From NCBI GenBank assembly GCA_037976565.1, contig CP137666.1, forward strand, positions 60,591,413-60,655,412: DNA of 64,000 bases, given 5' to 3'. Position 1 is the stretch's first letter. Every line of letters begins with the position of its first letter. Below the pieces are notes generated by a model. That model saw only the letters and a program-made list of their open reading frames with translations, did no database searches and was not told the DNA's origin. The translations under genes and the position numbers were made by a program. Of this stretch, positions 1 to 12,051 are shown piece by piece. The stretch comes from Mesocentrotus franciscanus. Its lineage: Eukaryota > Echinodermata > Echinoidea > Camarodonta > Strongylocentrotidae.

Positions 1-387
1 GAGGGAATATTCCTTAGTGCCTGTCTATTTTTTCAGTGAGTAAAGGATTTAAATGAGAGCTACATGTTTGTCCATCCATAAAACAAAATATTTTAAGTTG
101 GCCAAAAGTGTGTTAGACGGCTTCACAACTCTCTGCTGTACAGTACTATACATGTATGGCATACACTGTATGTATCAAGCATAATATGTTTAGTGATCTA
201 AAAAGAGCAGAAAAGGCTCAAAAGACTCTTCATCTTATCAGAGGGATTTGGTGATGAGGATAAGGAACCACACACATAACACCTGGACATAGATAGACAT
301 GTATCTGTTGTATTATAAACTTTCACAGAAGGATAGGAGGCATTCACAGAAGTATTGTCTTTAGAAGAGACCTGTTATGTGCAAAGT
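1..387. other. No gene recognised; window start
   Basis: AT-rich non-coding sequence running up to the ACC/AAC minisatellite. I see no splice-bounded coding segment, RNA gene or terminal-repeat element here. Confidence 0.5.
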
Positions 388-985
388 CAACAACAACAAC
401 AACGATGACAACGATAAAAACACCACCACCACCAACACCACCACCATCATCAACAACACCACCAACATCAACAACACCACCATCATCAACAACACCACCA
501 ACAACAACACCACCACCACCATCAACAACACCACCATCAACAACACCACCACCATCAACAACACCACCACCATCAACAACACCACCACCACCAACAACAA
601 CACCACCATGAACAACACCACCACCATCAACAACACCACCACCATCAACAACACTACCACCATCAACAACACCACCACCATCAACAACACCACCACCACC
701 AACAACAACACCACCAACAACAACGACACCACCACCACCATCAACAACACCACAATCAACACCACCACCACCAACAACAACACCACCATGAACAACACCA
801 CCACCATGAACAACACCACCACCATCAACAACACCACCACCATCAACAACACTACCACCATCAACAACACCACCACCATCAACAACACCACCACCACCAA
901 CAACAACACCACCAACAACAACAACAACACCACCACCATCAACAACACCACAATCAACAACACCACCACCAACAACAACAACATG
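388..985. repeat. ACC/AAC compound minisatellite
   Basis: About 600 bp built almost only from CAA, CAC, CCA and ATC triplets. Units of about 15 and 18 bp of the type CACCACCACCATCAACAA recur with a few interruptions (CACCATGAACAA, CACTACCACCATC). All three plus-strand frames stay open for long stretches simply because the period is a multiple of three. They would give Thr/Asn-, Thr/Pro- or His/Gln-rich peptides, and the minus strand a Val/Leu-rich one. None of these should be taken as a gene. Confidence 0.93.
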
Positions 986-1466
986 AAAGGCAAGTGCTCA
1001 GAGCAAACAAAAACAAACAAAAACAAACAAAAACCAAAGTAAACAAAAAAAGAAAGTAAAAAACAACAACAAAACACAATGGAACCCAAATTGTTTTTAA
1101 AGTTGTTGTAATAGAATTGATAGGTAAATGAAAAAAGAAAGAAAAAAAAAAACCCTTCTGCTTGGTTGTTAAAAGTGAATGACTTTAACTGCTCTCAAGT
1201 CTCAAGTACATGTACATGTAGTACGGTATGCCCAAATACCACAAACATTGTAAATCTTGCTGAAATTATCTCATTTTTTGAAAGAAAGAAAAAAAAACAT
1301 GATATTCATAAATTGACTAGTAGGTCGATAAAGAAATTTGATGTCAATCATGTCATAGGAACAAATATATTTTCAGAACTTGTATTTGAAATATGAAGAG
1401 ATTCCCAAGAGCATTCCATCTTATGTTACATGGCTATTGTGATCTCCACCCGCATATAATTCTTCT
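986..1466. other. No gene recognised
   Basis: AT-rich non-coding stretch with A-rich runs and one CATGTACATGTA palindrome near 1208. Nothing else supported. Confidence 0.4.
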
Positions 1467-1541
1467 GAGAGCTAGAAGGGCGTTACATGTTACTGTGTTT
1501 GAAAGTATATGAATGAATGCCCTTCTAGCTCCAAACAGACA
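1467..1541. repeat. AGAAGGGCGTTA palindrome, copy 1
   Basis: Left arm GAGCTAGAAGGGCGTTA and right arm AATGCCCTTCTAGCTCC are inverted around a loop of about 30 bp, followed by AAACAGAC. It belongs to a dispersed hairpin family found again near 22.9, 27.0, 31.9, 37.1, 46.1, 48.4 and 55.4 kb. No coding capacity. Confidence 0.75.
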
Positions 1542-1754
1542 GTAAGCTCATAGTGGGCCTACATGTAATGTTTGTATTTGGAGTGAAAGTTGGAAATGGT
1601 GCCATGTGATGGTGAATACCAATGGTGTGCTAATTTAAACAGTGTTGTTTGCAGGGAACTAGAATGATTGGCTGACCCAGTTACTTGAGAGAGATGGACC
1701 CACATTAAAGGGGAAAATCAGCAAAATACATTCTCTGTATTTGGAGGTTCCATG

Positions 1755-2207
1755 CTGGGGGGTGTTTCATAAAGACTAAGATCGACTTAAGTTGGACTTG
1801 AACTATGGCAGGCCATTCATGCCACTGGTTGCGTTCACCATTGGTCTCTCAAGGGACGTTACAAATCTACAGAGTTCACATTTTTTGATAGTTCATTGTG
1901 GAAAAAAAAGTTACTTACATTGTAAACTTATGTTATATTTACCGGTAAGACTTGGACTTATACTACGGTAGGCGATTTATGCCCTTAAAAGGTCTTGAAC
2001 CAGATGTAAAATTAGAGGAAAAAAACCTTAGAAATTATGATCTTTAGAATTTAGATAATATTTTTTTCTTAATAATGAACTATAAAAAAAATGTAAATTC
2101 TGTAGATTTGTGACCACGATTTGTACGTCCCTTGAGAGACCAATGTCAGGAATGCCAGGCCTGCCATAGTTCTAGTCCAACTTAAGTCTTTGGGAAACAC
2201 TACCCAG
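1755..2207. mobile_element. Non-autonomous TIR element (MITE) with CTGGG ends
   Basis: The two ends are long imperfect inverted repeats of about 150 bp. The left end begins CTGGGGGGTGTTTCAT and runs through GACTTAAGTTGGACTTGAA and GGTCTCTCAAGGGACG. The right end carries the same landmarks in reverse complement and finishes CACTACCCAG. The interior is AT-rich and non-coding, with one TACCGGTA. No clear target duplication was found. The termini resemble those of the candidate Harbinger element at 53927, which suggests one superfamily, but this is inference. Confidence 0.75.
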
Positions 2208-3874
2208 GTTTACTATATTAAAAATGTCAGTATCAAATATTCCTGCTGAAAAGAAACTATTGCAAAATCAAATACAATACATACAAATGTACAGTATCCA
2301 TAGGCTCAAAGTTGAGACCCTACATGTAGCTCTGTTACGTGATATGACTGACAAGGGTTTGTTCTTACACACTATCTGACCTGAATACATATGAGATGAA
2401 GCAAGATGAATTGGAGAGGAACGTGAATCTACACTGTATGTGTGTATCTGTGTCTTGGGAATACTCTCACTTGCTTCAATACAGCTGATGCTGAGCTACC
2501 GATGTCTCAATCAAAATGTTCCCAAATCAAAGAGGATATGATTTTAAATGTCTACTTGAGGAAGAGGTTACATATTTGCAAATGTAAAGATCAAATCAAG
2601 TTAATGTTTTTTTAATGTTTTTTTTCCAGAGAGCAATCACAAATTGTACTTTGATCAAGACAGAATAAAGGATGACATAATAGGGACATTATTTGTAAAG
2701 ATGGTTACAAATATTGCATTTGCTCCATACATGTTTACATGCCTTGTTGGTGTAGTAATAACATCTCTTATGTATACGTCTAGTAAGCATCCATGTTTAT
2801 TGACAATTTCCTATATATTTTTTTAAATCATACATGTTGTCATTAAGAACATAATTACTTTTGAATACTTACTGAATCCACAACGAATAAAAATGAAGAT
2901 GATGTACAGTGTTAGATTGAAGACTGCAAGCAGTATGCAGAACTGGCATTTGATGACATTTGGAAAGGCTAATACACGTACATGTGGCAAAAGCAGGAGA
3001 AACTACATCACAATATTACATCTTGGTTGTACTTGTATACCATAAAGTGCACCTTTATGATATCAGTATAATGTAGGGCTGAGTTGATATGTTTTTTGAT
3101 AAAAATCTTACTATTTTAAAGAAATATGCAGTTTTGTTTAACCATTTAAAAAGTTTTAAAATCACTGTTCAAGTGACATTTACATCTTTCATTTTAGATA
3201 TGGAAAGAAAAAAATGCATGAATGGATATGATGTATGTAAGGCTGTATTGATAGCTGATGATTGGTAATTTAGTACAACTTCTGCCACAGACAGGAATCT
3301 GCTGACTATGATCTAGGGAAATGAATGGAAATAGCTTGAAAAAACATTCATGTAACCCCACAACCTTCTCTACATACATAATGTACAAATCCGTTCACAA
3401 TTGATTACCGGTAAATTGAAATAATGCATCTAGGATATTGCTGTCGCTTCCCCCAGCCTTAGATTGAAAGGGCGACATACGAACGACTTGCTGGTGATCT
3501 TCCTATCACTTCTACTCATCAGACTTTATTTGAGCACGGTTGCCTAGGAAACAGGCGATGCAGTACAGCCAAGGATCAATGAATTTGGCGACCAATCTAA
3601 ATGAGGAATATGGTGGCGATAAAGGTGTCGCTAGCTATCTCCTCTTGTTGGGAGCTTTTACATGGTCAGGTACTTGAGTAATGGGCATGCCATTATGGTG
3701 TGTGGTTTTAAACCATTATACAAGTTGTTGGGTTTTTGGAGAAAAGGGATCTGGCAAGTGCTAGATGATAATTGTACAATGAAGGATCTATTTTCCTTAA
3801 ATGTGAGCCAGGTTTCCAAGATTGTATAGCAGTCACACTTCTGTGAAGATCGCCCCTTGAAACAAAGATGGCCT
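2208..3874. other. No gene recognised
   Basis: Non-coding AT-rich sequence with short random open frames only, and one TTACCGGTAA palindrome near 3406. No conserved domain and no paired splice sites. Confidence 0.4.
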
Positions 3875-4368
3875 TTAAAGGTGTAGTCCACCGTGATATT
3901 AAGTTGGATTTAATAGAAGCAGAAAAATGAGAGAAACAGGTCGGTGAAAGTTTGAGCAATAACCAATTAAAAATAAGAAAATTACAAATTTTTTTGAAGG
4001 TGCGATCAATCAAACACATTTGCCCTGTACTGAAAACCCATTTTATTTTCAATTTTCAATCATTTATTCACCCTAATTATATTTATTACATATATGTTTT
4101 TATACAGCCCCTGTATGAAACAAGTCTATAATGTCATCAGTAGCTAAATAAATGAAAGTTATAACATTTCCTGCACAGAGAAAATTAGAGAGGAGCTTGC
4201 AAGATACCTCACAGTGTTGCCAATTTGTGCTTCACTGATGACAACTTCAAAAACTCATAACTAGCCTATTTTTAATCGGATATTGCTCAAACTTTCACTA
4301 ATTTGTTTCTCTCATTTTTCTGCTATTATTAAAATGAAGATAATACCTTGGTGGACTTCCCCTTTTAA
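3875..4368. mobile_element. TTAA-flanked MITE (Kolobok-like)
   Basis: TTAA at 3875-3878 and 4365-4368 brackets a 486-bp non-coding element. The left end reads AGGTGTAGTCCACC and the right end, reversed, AAGGGGAAGTCCACC. The inverted similarity continues for about 110 bp, including AGCAGAAAAATGAGAGAAAC and GTGAAAGTTTGAGCAATA in both arms. TTAA duplication with AGG-type ends fits Kolobok-type elements; piggyBac is the main alternative. No transposase is present. Confidence 0.8.
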
Positions 4369-7300
4369 TTCAGGTTCCCTTCATCACATGTTCTAATTAA
4401 AAGTAATACTCAAGGGAAATAAAAATAATGTCTTTTTTAATAGACAGATGATCTTTCAGTACTGTATCCTAGACGTGTGGCTGTATACTCGGGTGAGGCA
4501 AGTTTGATTGTATCAGTTTTAATCAAGTTCCTTGGCTTTCCCGGAAGACATTTGACAAGTGCAAAATTAAAATGTGTCAAAAGTTGCTGCCCTCCATTCC
4601 TCAAAATTGTCAATGTGATGCTTGATGAAATATGACATTCATACATGGACATGTATGATAATGCTGATACAGAGAAATCTTACAAAGATGATAACATAGT
4701 CCTACATTTAATAAGTTACATGTAGTTTTGATTGAGGAAAACATGTTTTAGCCTCTTCAGACCTAAGGAGATTTATACAAAACTTTTTTAAAGAAACAAT
4801 GTATAAAGATTCATTGTAGAACGTAAGGAGCAAGTTCTGTATACATATCCTAATGTGTGAACACATTTCCATACAGTCTTGAGCAGAGCCTACCTCTGTC
4901 AGTCCCTGGCTAATCTGGCTAAACTGCTGGCACAGACTCTAATTTGAAATTTTCCCACAATTTCAGGCCTTGTCTTCAGGATCTGTCAGAGCGTTTTTAC
5001 AGTGCTTGTTTGTTTCACTCGCTCTCAACATTTAGAAACGGGATAATCACGGACATCGAGATGCCCGAATATCGTCATATTCGTGTATCTAGGTGACTGA
5101 ATATATATATGATCTTTGTATTCATGTATTTTTTTGCTCGCTCACTCGCTCACTTCACTTGCTCCCAAAATTTGGAAACAAATGTGCCAGCACGTGTGTA
5201 CATGTCACTGGAGGAGTGACTTAACCACTGACAAGGGTTTGTGCCTACAAAGTTCAAACTAAACAATAACCTACACATATAGTAAGGCAGTTTGTCAATA
5301 CCCTACATGTACATCCTGGTAATATTTTGTGGAACATTGTGCATATGAGCAGGGCTATTGGTGTTGCCTTGCAATGAAAATGCAACTGGTACGGTAATGG
5401 GAGAGAGACAGAGAAGTAGAGAGAGAGAGAGAGAGGAGGAAGAGAGGGAGAGAGAGAGAGAGAGAGAGAGAAAGGGAGAGAGCAAATGAAGACAAATTGA
5501 TCACGGATCTGTCTTGCGTCATCACGTAATCTCCAATTAAGAGGATGAATACCTGCCAAGGAAAGACATTCTTCGGTGAATGTGCTGTCTCCGTGCACAA
5601 GATAAAAACGTTTTTTAGAGGATAGATAAATCTTCAAGATGAAGTTGTGGTCATGGCATTGAAAGATTGAAAATATGATGTGTATTTTGGGCTTGGAAAA
5701 GGATGAAATTGAAAATCCTATGAATTTACATTTTCTTTGTGAATTCTTAATTGCACAGGTCTGCATCAATAACTCTTGTTTTACAGGGAAAGGTCATTCT
5801 CATGTTTAAGGTCTAATGTACACCTCCCATTTATCATTAGAAATGATTTTACAGGCACTGATGTAGGAGTAGCCATCGGTATAAAGAGCTGTAATGGCAT
5901 CACTTCTGGTGGCTTCCAGATCCGTAGAGTGTACCAAGGGGAAGAAGGAAATGAGGAAGCGCCCCAAAATAGGCCCATGTTGAGTGGTAGTAATTAATCC
6001 CTCTCAGACTTCATTCTAAACACCAGGTTTAGACAATGAAGTCTGTAGCTGACATAACCAGTTGGGCGGCCAACCTGTACCACTTTGTTTACTTATAACT
6101 GATCCATATGACCTATTCCTATTATCCTCCTTAGTGAGTCTTGAAAAGAGAAATCCAGTAATCTCCTTGACAAGAATCAATACGTTACCATTGTTCCCTT
6201 TTTCTAGGATTCCCATTCTTGTTGGTTAGAGAGGAATATGCAGAAAGGCTAGTCTATCAATAATGCAGCCGCTTCTTCAACAAGCACTAAGTAGTTCATG
6301 ATAGGTTAAATTTCACTTAAGTTGATGTTTAATTAAGATGGAGCTGACGTAGAATTCACAGAACCGTCTTATGAGTACAATAAGACATGTATACGTAGGT
6401 ATACACAGGCTTGCTAGGCTTGCTCTACATATATGAGTTATTGAAGTAATTTTACGCTCTGGTTTTTATTGGGGAAAGCAAGTATTTGCGTTTTTCCTCA
6501 GAGATCATGGATAAAACTTATATTCAGTGAGCCTTGAAATTAAAAAGAAGAAATGGCAATGCTTTCATGTAGTGGAAACAAGCTCAAGTTCTATTTTCAA
6601 AATTTATTTATTTATTTTGTTTATTTTATAGTGTACACAAATGTATGGATGTTAGACCTGTATGTCTTGAATACTTTTTGCCTCTCGATCTCTGTCTTGC
6701 TCTATTTATGTCTCTCTGTGTCTCTTTCTCTTTCCCTCTATCTCTCTTTTAATCTCCCACCTCTATCTGCCTTTCTTTGTCTGCACTTCTTTGTCTGCAC
6801 ATGAATCTGTCCATGTCTATTCTTTCGCTCTGTAACCAGCTCTTCACTCCTCGTCATTCCTGCTCTTACCGGCTGTACCCTGTCTCCTGGGTTCTCTATT
6901 TTAGTCCTTTCTGGCATTTCCTCAACCACACTGCGGATGTTGGTTGATTATTAACAATGTTTGACGATTCCTGCATCTACATTGACACTCCTTCTTTTCG
7001 ATGTCCAATTCCATTTATAGGACCTCAACATTAGGTGGACTCACACATGCAGAAAAGCGAGATTCGAATCGTGATTCATATCTCACCCGTTTTTGCAGAT
7101 GTTCACTTGAGGGAAAAGAAAACACCAATCTGTGAGCAATGAATTTTTTATGTGCATATGGCACATGCCTGTGAAGAAATTGGAAAATTAATTATCTTTG
7201 TTGCTTAGAAATAAGTAATTTTGATGTGCTTTAGTCCATATTAATTACTGGTAATAGTTTATGCCCACATAGTAATAAAGAGGAAGAGTTAAGTTGCCAA

Positions 7301-7396
7301 TAAAATAATGATTTAAATCTCACAAATTGCTCTTTGTGTGAATGGCCTTGATAATGAGATGTCTTTTGCTAAATATATTACTCATTGCGGATGTAG
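4369..7396. other. No gene recognised
   Basis: Non-coding sequence. It holds the GA microsatellite at 5401-5483 and a pyrimidine-rich TCTCT tract near 6690-6760. An open frame at 5776-5997 follows an AG, but it matches no family I know and I do not call it. Confidence 0.4.
5401..5483. repeat. (GA)n microsatellite
   Basis: Interrupted GAGAGA tract with GGAGGAAGAGAGGGAG interruptions. Serine/leucine-rich open frames on the minus strand here are by-products. Confidence 0.9.
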
Positions 7397-8095
7397 TATC
7401 GAAAATAATATCGCTAGTGATATTCGTTTGTCTCGCAATGTGGTCAATAAGGGATCTAAAAGATCACAACGTTTCGTGCGCCGCTGCAACACTTCGTCAG
7501 GTGATAAAAACTAATGTAAGCAAGCGTGTTTTATACTCTACGGGAGGACCGGCGCGGCGGTCAATAATTTGATCGATAATTGGAACAATAACGCACAAGG
7601 CCTATTGGCCGATGCACACGGTGCTCGACCAATCAGCAGGCCGCTGGTTCGGCCGCTGGTTCGGCTAATGCACAAGATCATGCCTTTCCAGGAATGGCCT
7701 TGGTACACATATCCGTCTCAATCCAAATAATTACAACAGAGACAACGGGATCGATATCCCCGAATTTTGGATGCGTAGGATACGCCGCCATGACACTCCC
7801 CGTCCAGCCGGCCAGCACCGGTCGATATCAATCAGCAGACTGGCCGAGCCAGCGGCCCGTTGATTTGTCAAGCACCGTGTGCGTCGACCAATAAGCCTTG
7901 TGCATTAGCCGAACCAGCGGATTATTGACCGCCGCGCTGGTCCTCCTGTAGAGTATAAAAGACGCTTGCTTACATTAGTTTTTATCACCTGACGAAGTGT
8001 TGCAGCGGCGCACGAAACGTCATGATCTTTTAGATCCCTTATTGACCACATTGCGAGACAAACGAATATCACTAGCGATATTATTTTTTTAGATA
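7397..8095. mobile_element. Large inverted-repeat (foldback-type) element
   Basis: Two arms of about 180 bp (7397-7575 and 7917-8095) are near-perfect reverse complements. Landmarks are AATATCGCTAGTGATATTCG, GATCTAAAAGATCA, GTTTCGTGCGCCGCTGCAAC and AAGCAAGCGTGTTTTATAC. Weaker inverted similarity (CACAAGGCCTATTGG against its complement) continues almost to the centre. The element is more GC-rich than its flanks. There is no coding region and no certain target duplication. Confidence 0.82.
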
Positions 8096-11000
8096 TGTGG
8101 CTGTGGTTTGTAAACAAGGAGGATGTCGGTCAATTTTTTTTTCTGTGGATATTTAAATAAAATGCATTGAAAATCTTTCATTTAAAGAGTATCAAAATAT
8201 CTGGCTCATAATTATTTGATTGATAGATTAATTGGTATGACTGCTATAAAAACTATATGCAACAATATTTTATTCCAATTTATTTTTGGTTACCAGAACT
8301 TAACATAACTTATTACCAGCTATTGAAAGTGAAACTTTGAGATAATTTTGTAAACACATTTTTTGTACATGAAGCTACTATCATTGGCAGATTTAGAATG
8401 AATGAGGCTCTCCCCTTCTAGCGGATAATGAAAACAATTATTGGAATACATGTATGGGCCCCCTCTTATAAAGAATCTTGGGTCTGCACCTAGCCACACA
8501 TACTTATGCTTCCTTTTAGAAATAGAATCATCATTCATTGTTGTCTTTGTTCCTCTGTGATAAAATAAGCTGTCTGATTTCGACACTAACAGGCCGGTAA
8601 TTGTAGGGCCAAAGGCATCAGCAAAGACAGAGGAAGTTATGAAATATGCCTCCCCTGGAGATAGGAAATACAGACATACTCTTGCAGATGTTTCACAAGA
8701 AGCAGGTGAAATAGACCATCTTCTGCTCTGCTGAAGTAAAAAGTACATGTAGACCTTCATGCTCACCAACATGTACATCGGTGGGGAAAATACATGTGAG
8801 CAGTGAGGCTATGGAAACCTCTAGACGAGCCATGGACAATTTTAAAAGAGCACTAGTGGGAAAAAAAGCATTCAAATTTCTAGGCAAAATCAGCATTTTT
8901 CAATAGCACTTTTTCTTATAGGAGCTCCTGTGAATAAAATATCTTATTCTACACTGGTGTATCAGGAAATGAATGCATTACATTATTTTTTTTTTTTCAT
9001 TTCAGTTATATGTTTTTGAATTTGTTTTCTTCTCCACATCCCAATTCCAAAATTTTAATTTCTGAATAAGATATTGCATAACATTTTGACTTATTTTAGA
9101 AGCTACTTTTAAATCATGCACATGAACAAAACTATGGTACAATAAATGTACATGTAGTACAATGATTTTTTTATTGTTTTTTTTATATGGTACATTCCCC
9201 TTCAGCACAGGATAAATGTGATGATTGCGAGTAAAGTAAAATGATATCCTAATGGAATAGAAATCATTATGCCCAATTTAACCAAACAATACACCATATT
9301 TTACAATTTATCCATATTGCACCTATATTTGTATACTTGATCATGTGTATAAATGTGCACATAAAGTTTGTTTATACTGTGTACAATGTACATATTAACT
9401 GCACAAGTGCTTTAACTAAAAGGATTTCTGTTCAATACCAACTGTATGTAGTCTACAAAAAAAAATCAGAAATAGATGATTTTTTGGACTTACATTGGAA
9501 CAGAATATATATTACCCCAATTAAATCTGCAAGGAGAAATTAGCCCAGTGTGAAAATTTAGGCCTTGCTTTTTTATGGTACTGTAGCTCTAATGTAAAGC
9601 AGTATTCCAGAGAGTATTTCTTTTTTTTTCAGGGCATATTTTCAAAGCCTTCCAGAGCTTTTTTTTCTTTACACTTGAAGAGCCAATTCCCCCACTTCTG
9701 ATATCGGTTGAAATATATTTGTTAATTCTATTCCATTCAATTAATGTAATTAGTATTACTGGTATGAGAATATACATATATTTTTTAGATATACATACAT
9801 ATAGTCCAGTAGCTTCAGTAACGTATCTATTACCAATATCAAGCATGCAATTCTTTCATTTTTTAATTTCCCTGAGACATATATTTGCATTGCATTCAAA
9901 GAACACAGACATCACATGGTGCGCTCACTCAATATCAGCAAATGAAATGAGCATACATACAGTCAAGACTGCTTTCAAGTTTTATGAGGTGACTCATAGT
10001 GTACTTGGATTGCCACACATGTAGACGACTGACTGTGCATGCATCGTGCACTGACGCACGAATGTGTAGAGAGCTTTGTATTGCATGGATATATAGCGGG
10101 ACAGGTTGCTGTGTCTTTCCTCCCGTTTAGCGCTAATTTCCAGGTAATGAGCGACGGCCGTTATGCAGACGTGGTTCGTTAACAGTCGAGGAGCTTTAAT
10201 AACAGGGACGTCATAGCCAGGCAAGCTCTAAGGATGTTCTAGCTGTGTTGTTATTGAATAGGACTTGTGATGAGGAAAGAAGATTTTTGTTTTTTGACTC
10301 CTATGAAAGCATACATGTCATTCTGTTATCAAGGTGATGATTTGAGAACAAATCTATTGTTCACTGTTGTTTTGCTTGCTGGGGCGATTACCGGTATGAA
10401 AAACAAGCCATCTTGTTTTGGAGTTTTGCTGTGTTTTATGTCTACCGGTAGCCGATTTATTTTCAAGAAATGATCATTAAAAACAACCCTCATGGTCTGT
10501 TTGTACAAAATGCTGATTTTGGAGCAGAAGCGTGATCTCATGTGTGTTTGCTGATTAATTGCCACCCTTTCTTTGTTTTTTATCTGTATCATCGGAAATA
10601 CACAGGATTTCATATCATGACTGGATAGTGACATAGCTTATATAAGGGTAATACTGTCAATAGGTATAGGAAATGTAGACAAAGAGAGTAGAATTGTACA
10701 ACATTTTTGTGCATTTGTAGTAAGCTTGCCTATTGAAGAAGAAATCTATTGAGGGTTCAATGTACGGAACACATTCATGCATGAGTTATATGTATATATG
10801 GAAGACACTAGTACCTGCTGTATTGTGAAGAGAGGTCACCTTCTTGATGAATAGATACACAATGTACCAAGATCAATATATAGAAGGGTGTTGACATTGA
10901 TTATGTAGAGCAGAGCAGAGAAATGAACAGAGATTCCATAGTACTACCCAGTCATTGACATGGCTCTCTCTCTCAACATTTTGGCTTGTGTTTATATTCC

Positions 11001-11507
11001 AAGTCATCTTGTATACTATCCTATGCCCATATGAAATATTCACAATATGAAATTTATATTGAGGATTCATTTATATTGAAGTAATTGGTAAAGTGTTCTG
11101 GTACGAAAATAAAATCTGGACAGCTGCATTGCCTGGTGTTTGACTGGCATGGGCTTTCACATGCTGTACGAATGTTCTGAACCACCTAGAAATGATAAGA
11201 TGTCACCATTTATGAATAACCATGCATGAAATAATTGATGGATATGTTCATGATCAGAAATGCAAAACACAACGATGTAATAATTCTATTCAAGTAGGGA
11301 AATATGAAGAAAATGTTTTGAGAAAAAAAAAATTGAAAAAAAAAACTTTTAGGTTGTACAGTACAGTTGTTTAGTCACTGTTAGACAAATCATTATTCAC
11401 TATTGATGTTAAATAGTATAAAAGTATAAGACTTCTTGCTGAATGTCCAAGAATGTTCACCTTCTAAAAGATTGTCTCTTTCTCTCCTTTTTTCTTCTTC
11501 CCATCAG
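8096..11507. other. No gene recognised; upstream of the kinase 5'UTR
   Basis: AT-rich non-coding sequence. Two TACCGGTA palindromes lie near 10389 and 10446. Near 8465-8490 the minus strand carries the signature GGTGCAGACCCAAGATTC, a relative of the dispersed GGATCCAGGATTTT repeat also seen near 49345. Earlier 5'UTR exons or the promoter of the kinase gene may lie here, but I cannot place them. Confidence 0.35.
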
Positions 11508-11882
11508 CTGAGACCACCACTGTTTCCTTCGCAGTACTTGTAGATCAGCTGAACACACCATGATGTCTTCTGTGCGTCACATTCTTGTACAGCATTGGCC
11601 CTAGAGTGGAAACTTACCAGACAGATCCTACTGATAGTTTGAACCTCATCAAGATTGCATGAACCTCAGGAAAAGGGAATAATACAGGACGGATCAGATA
11701 GTGTTCTTCAACCCTTGGAAATAGACAATACCTAGATCAATTGCTTCAATAGACCCTGCGCTTGGACGATCACATCATCCTAAGGCCGGAGTTTGAAAAA
11801 CCAAGGGTTCATTCCCTGTACAGGGTTGTATGTAGCAATCCGTTCATTCTTCTGGTGGCTGAAAGAGACTAACTAAATCAAA
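11508..11882 (+). other. 5' untranslated segment of the PCTAIRE kinase
   Basis: A strong pyrimidine tract and CCATCAG acceptor end at 11507, so this is probably the 5' part of the exon that carries the start codon. An upstream ATG at 11560 opens a 14-codon reading frame ending TAG at 11604, a possible translational brake. An in-frame TAA at 11874-11876 lies just before the main start. The more distal 5' exon(s) and promoter were not identified. Confidence 0.6.
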
Positions 11883-12051
11883 ATGAAGCGATTAAAGAGG
11901 CGATTGTCGCAATCCTTTCGCAGCAACTCTGTCATTGAGGACTCTCTTTCAGAGTTGACGGAGAGCATGAGTATTGAGGAGAATGGTACACACTGTACAA
12001 ATGGCACCACAAATGGCACCACAAATGGCACCACAAATGGCACAAAAGAAG
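11883..12051 (+). CDS. PCTAIRE kinase coding exon 1 (start codon)
   Basis: Encodes residues 1-56. ATG at 11883 has A at -3 and an in-frame stop three codons upstream, which fixes the start. MKRLKRRLS, then SLSELTESMSIEEN, matches the N-terminus of vertebrate CDK17/CDK16. It is followed by four near-identical 12-bp units giving a repeated Asn-Gly-Thr-Thr run, not typical of the family. Donor GAAG|GTATGA leaves phase 1. Confidence 0.93.
11988..12042 (+). repeat. 12-bp coding minisatellite (Asn-Gly-Thr-Thr)
   Basis: AATGGCACCACA is repeated in tandem inside coding exon 1, with a diverged first copy (AATGGTACACACTGTACA). The 12-bp period keeps the frame, so copy-number change would only alter the length of the disordered N-terminal extension. 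Confidence 0.85.

Noticed and set aside
361..1089. Long Val/Leu-rich minus-strand and Thr/Asn-rich plus-strand open frames
   Set aside because: They are translations of a triplet-period minisatellite that lacks stop codons; no start context, splice sites or domain.
5776..5997. Possible exon following TTTTACAG
   Set aside because: No family resemblance and no partner exons; the opposite strand is equally open.
8320..8778. 152-residue minus-strand open frame
   Set aside because: Contains a segment resembling a common repeat-derived peptide (GADPRFFIRGG); no domain, no splice context.
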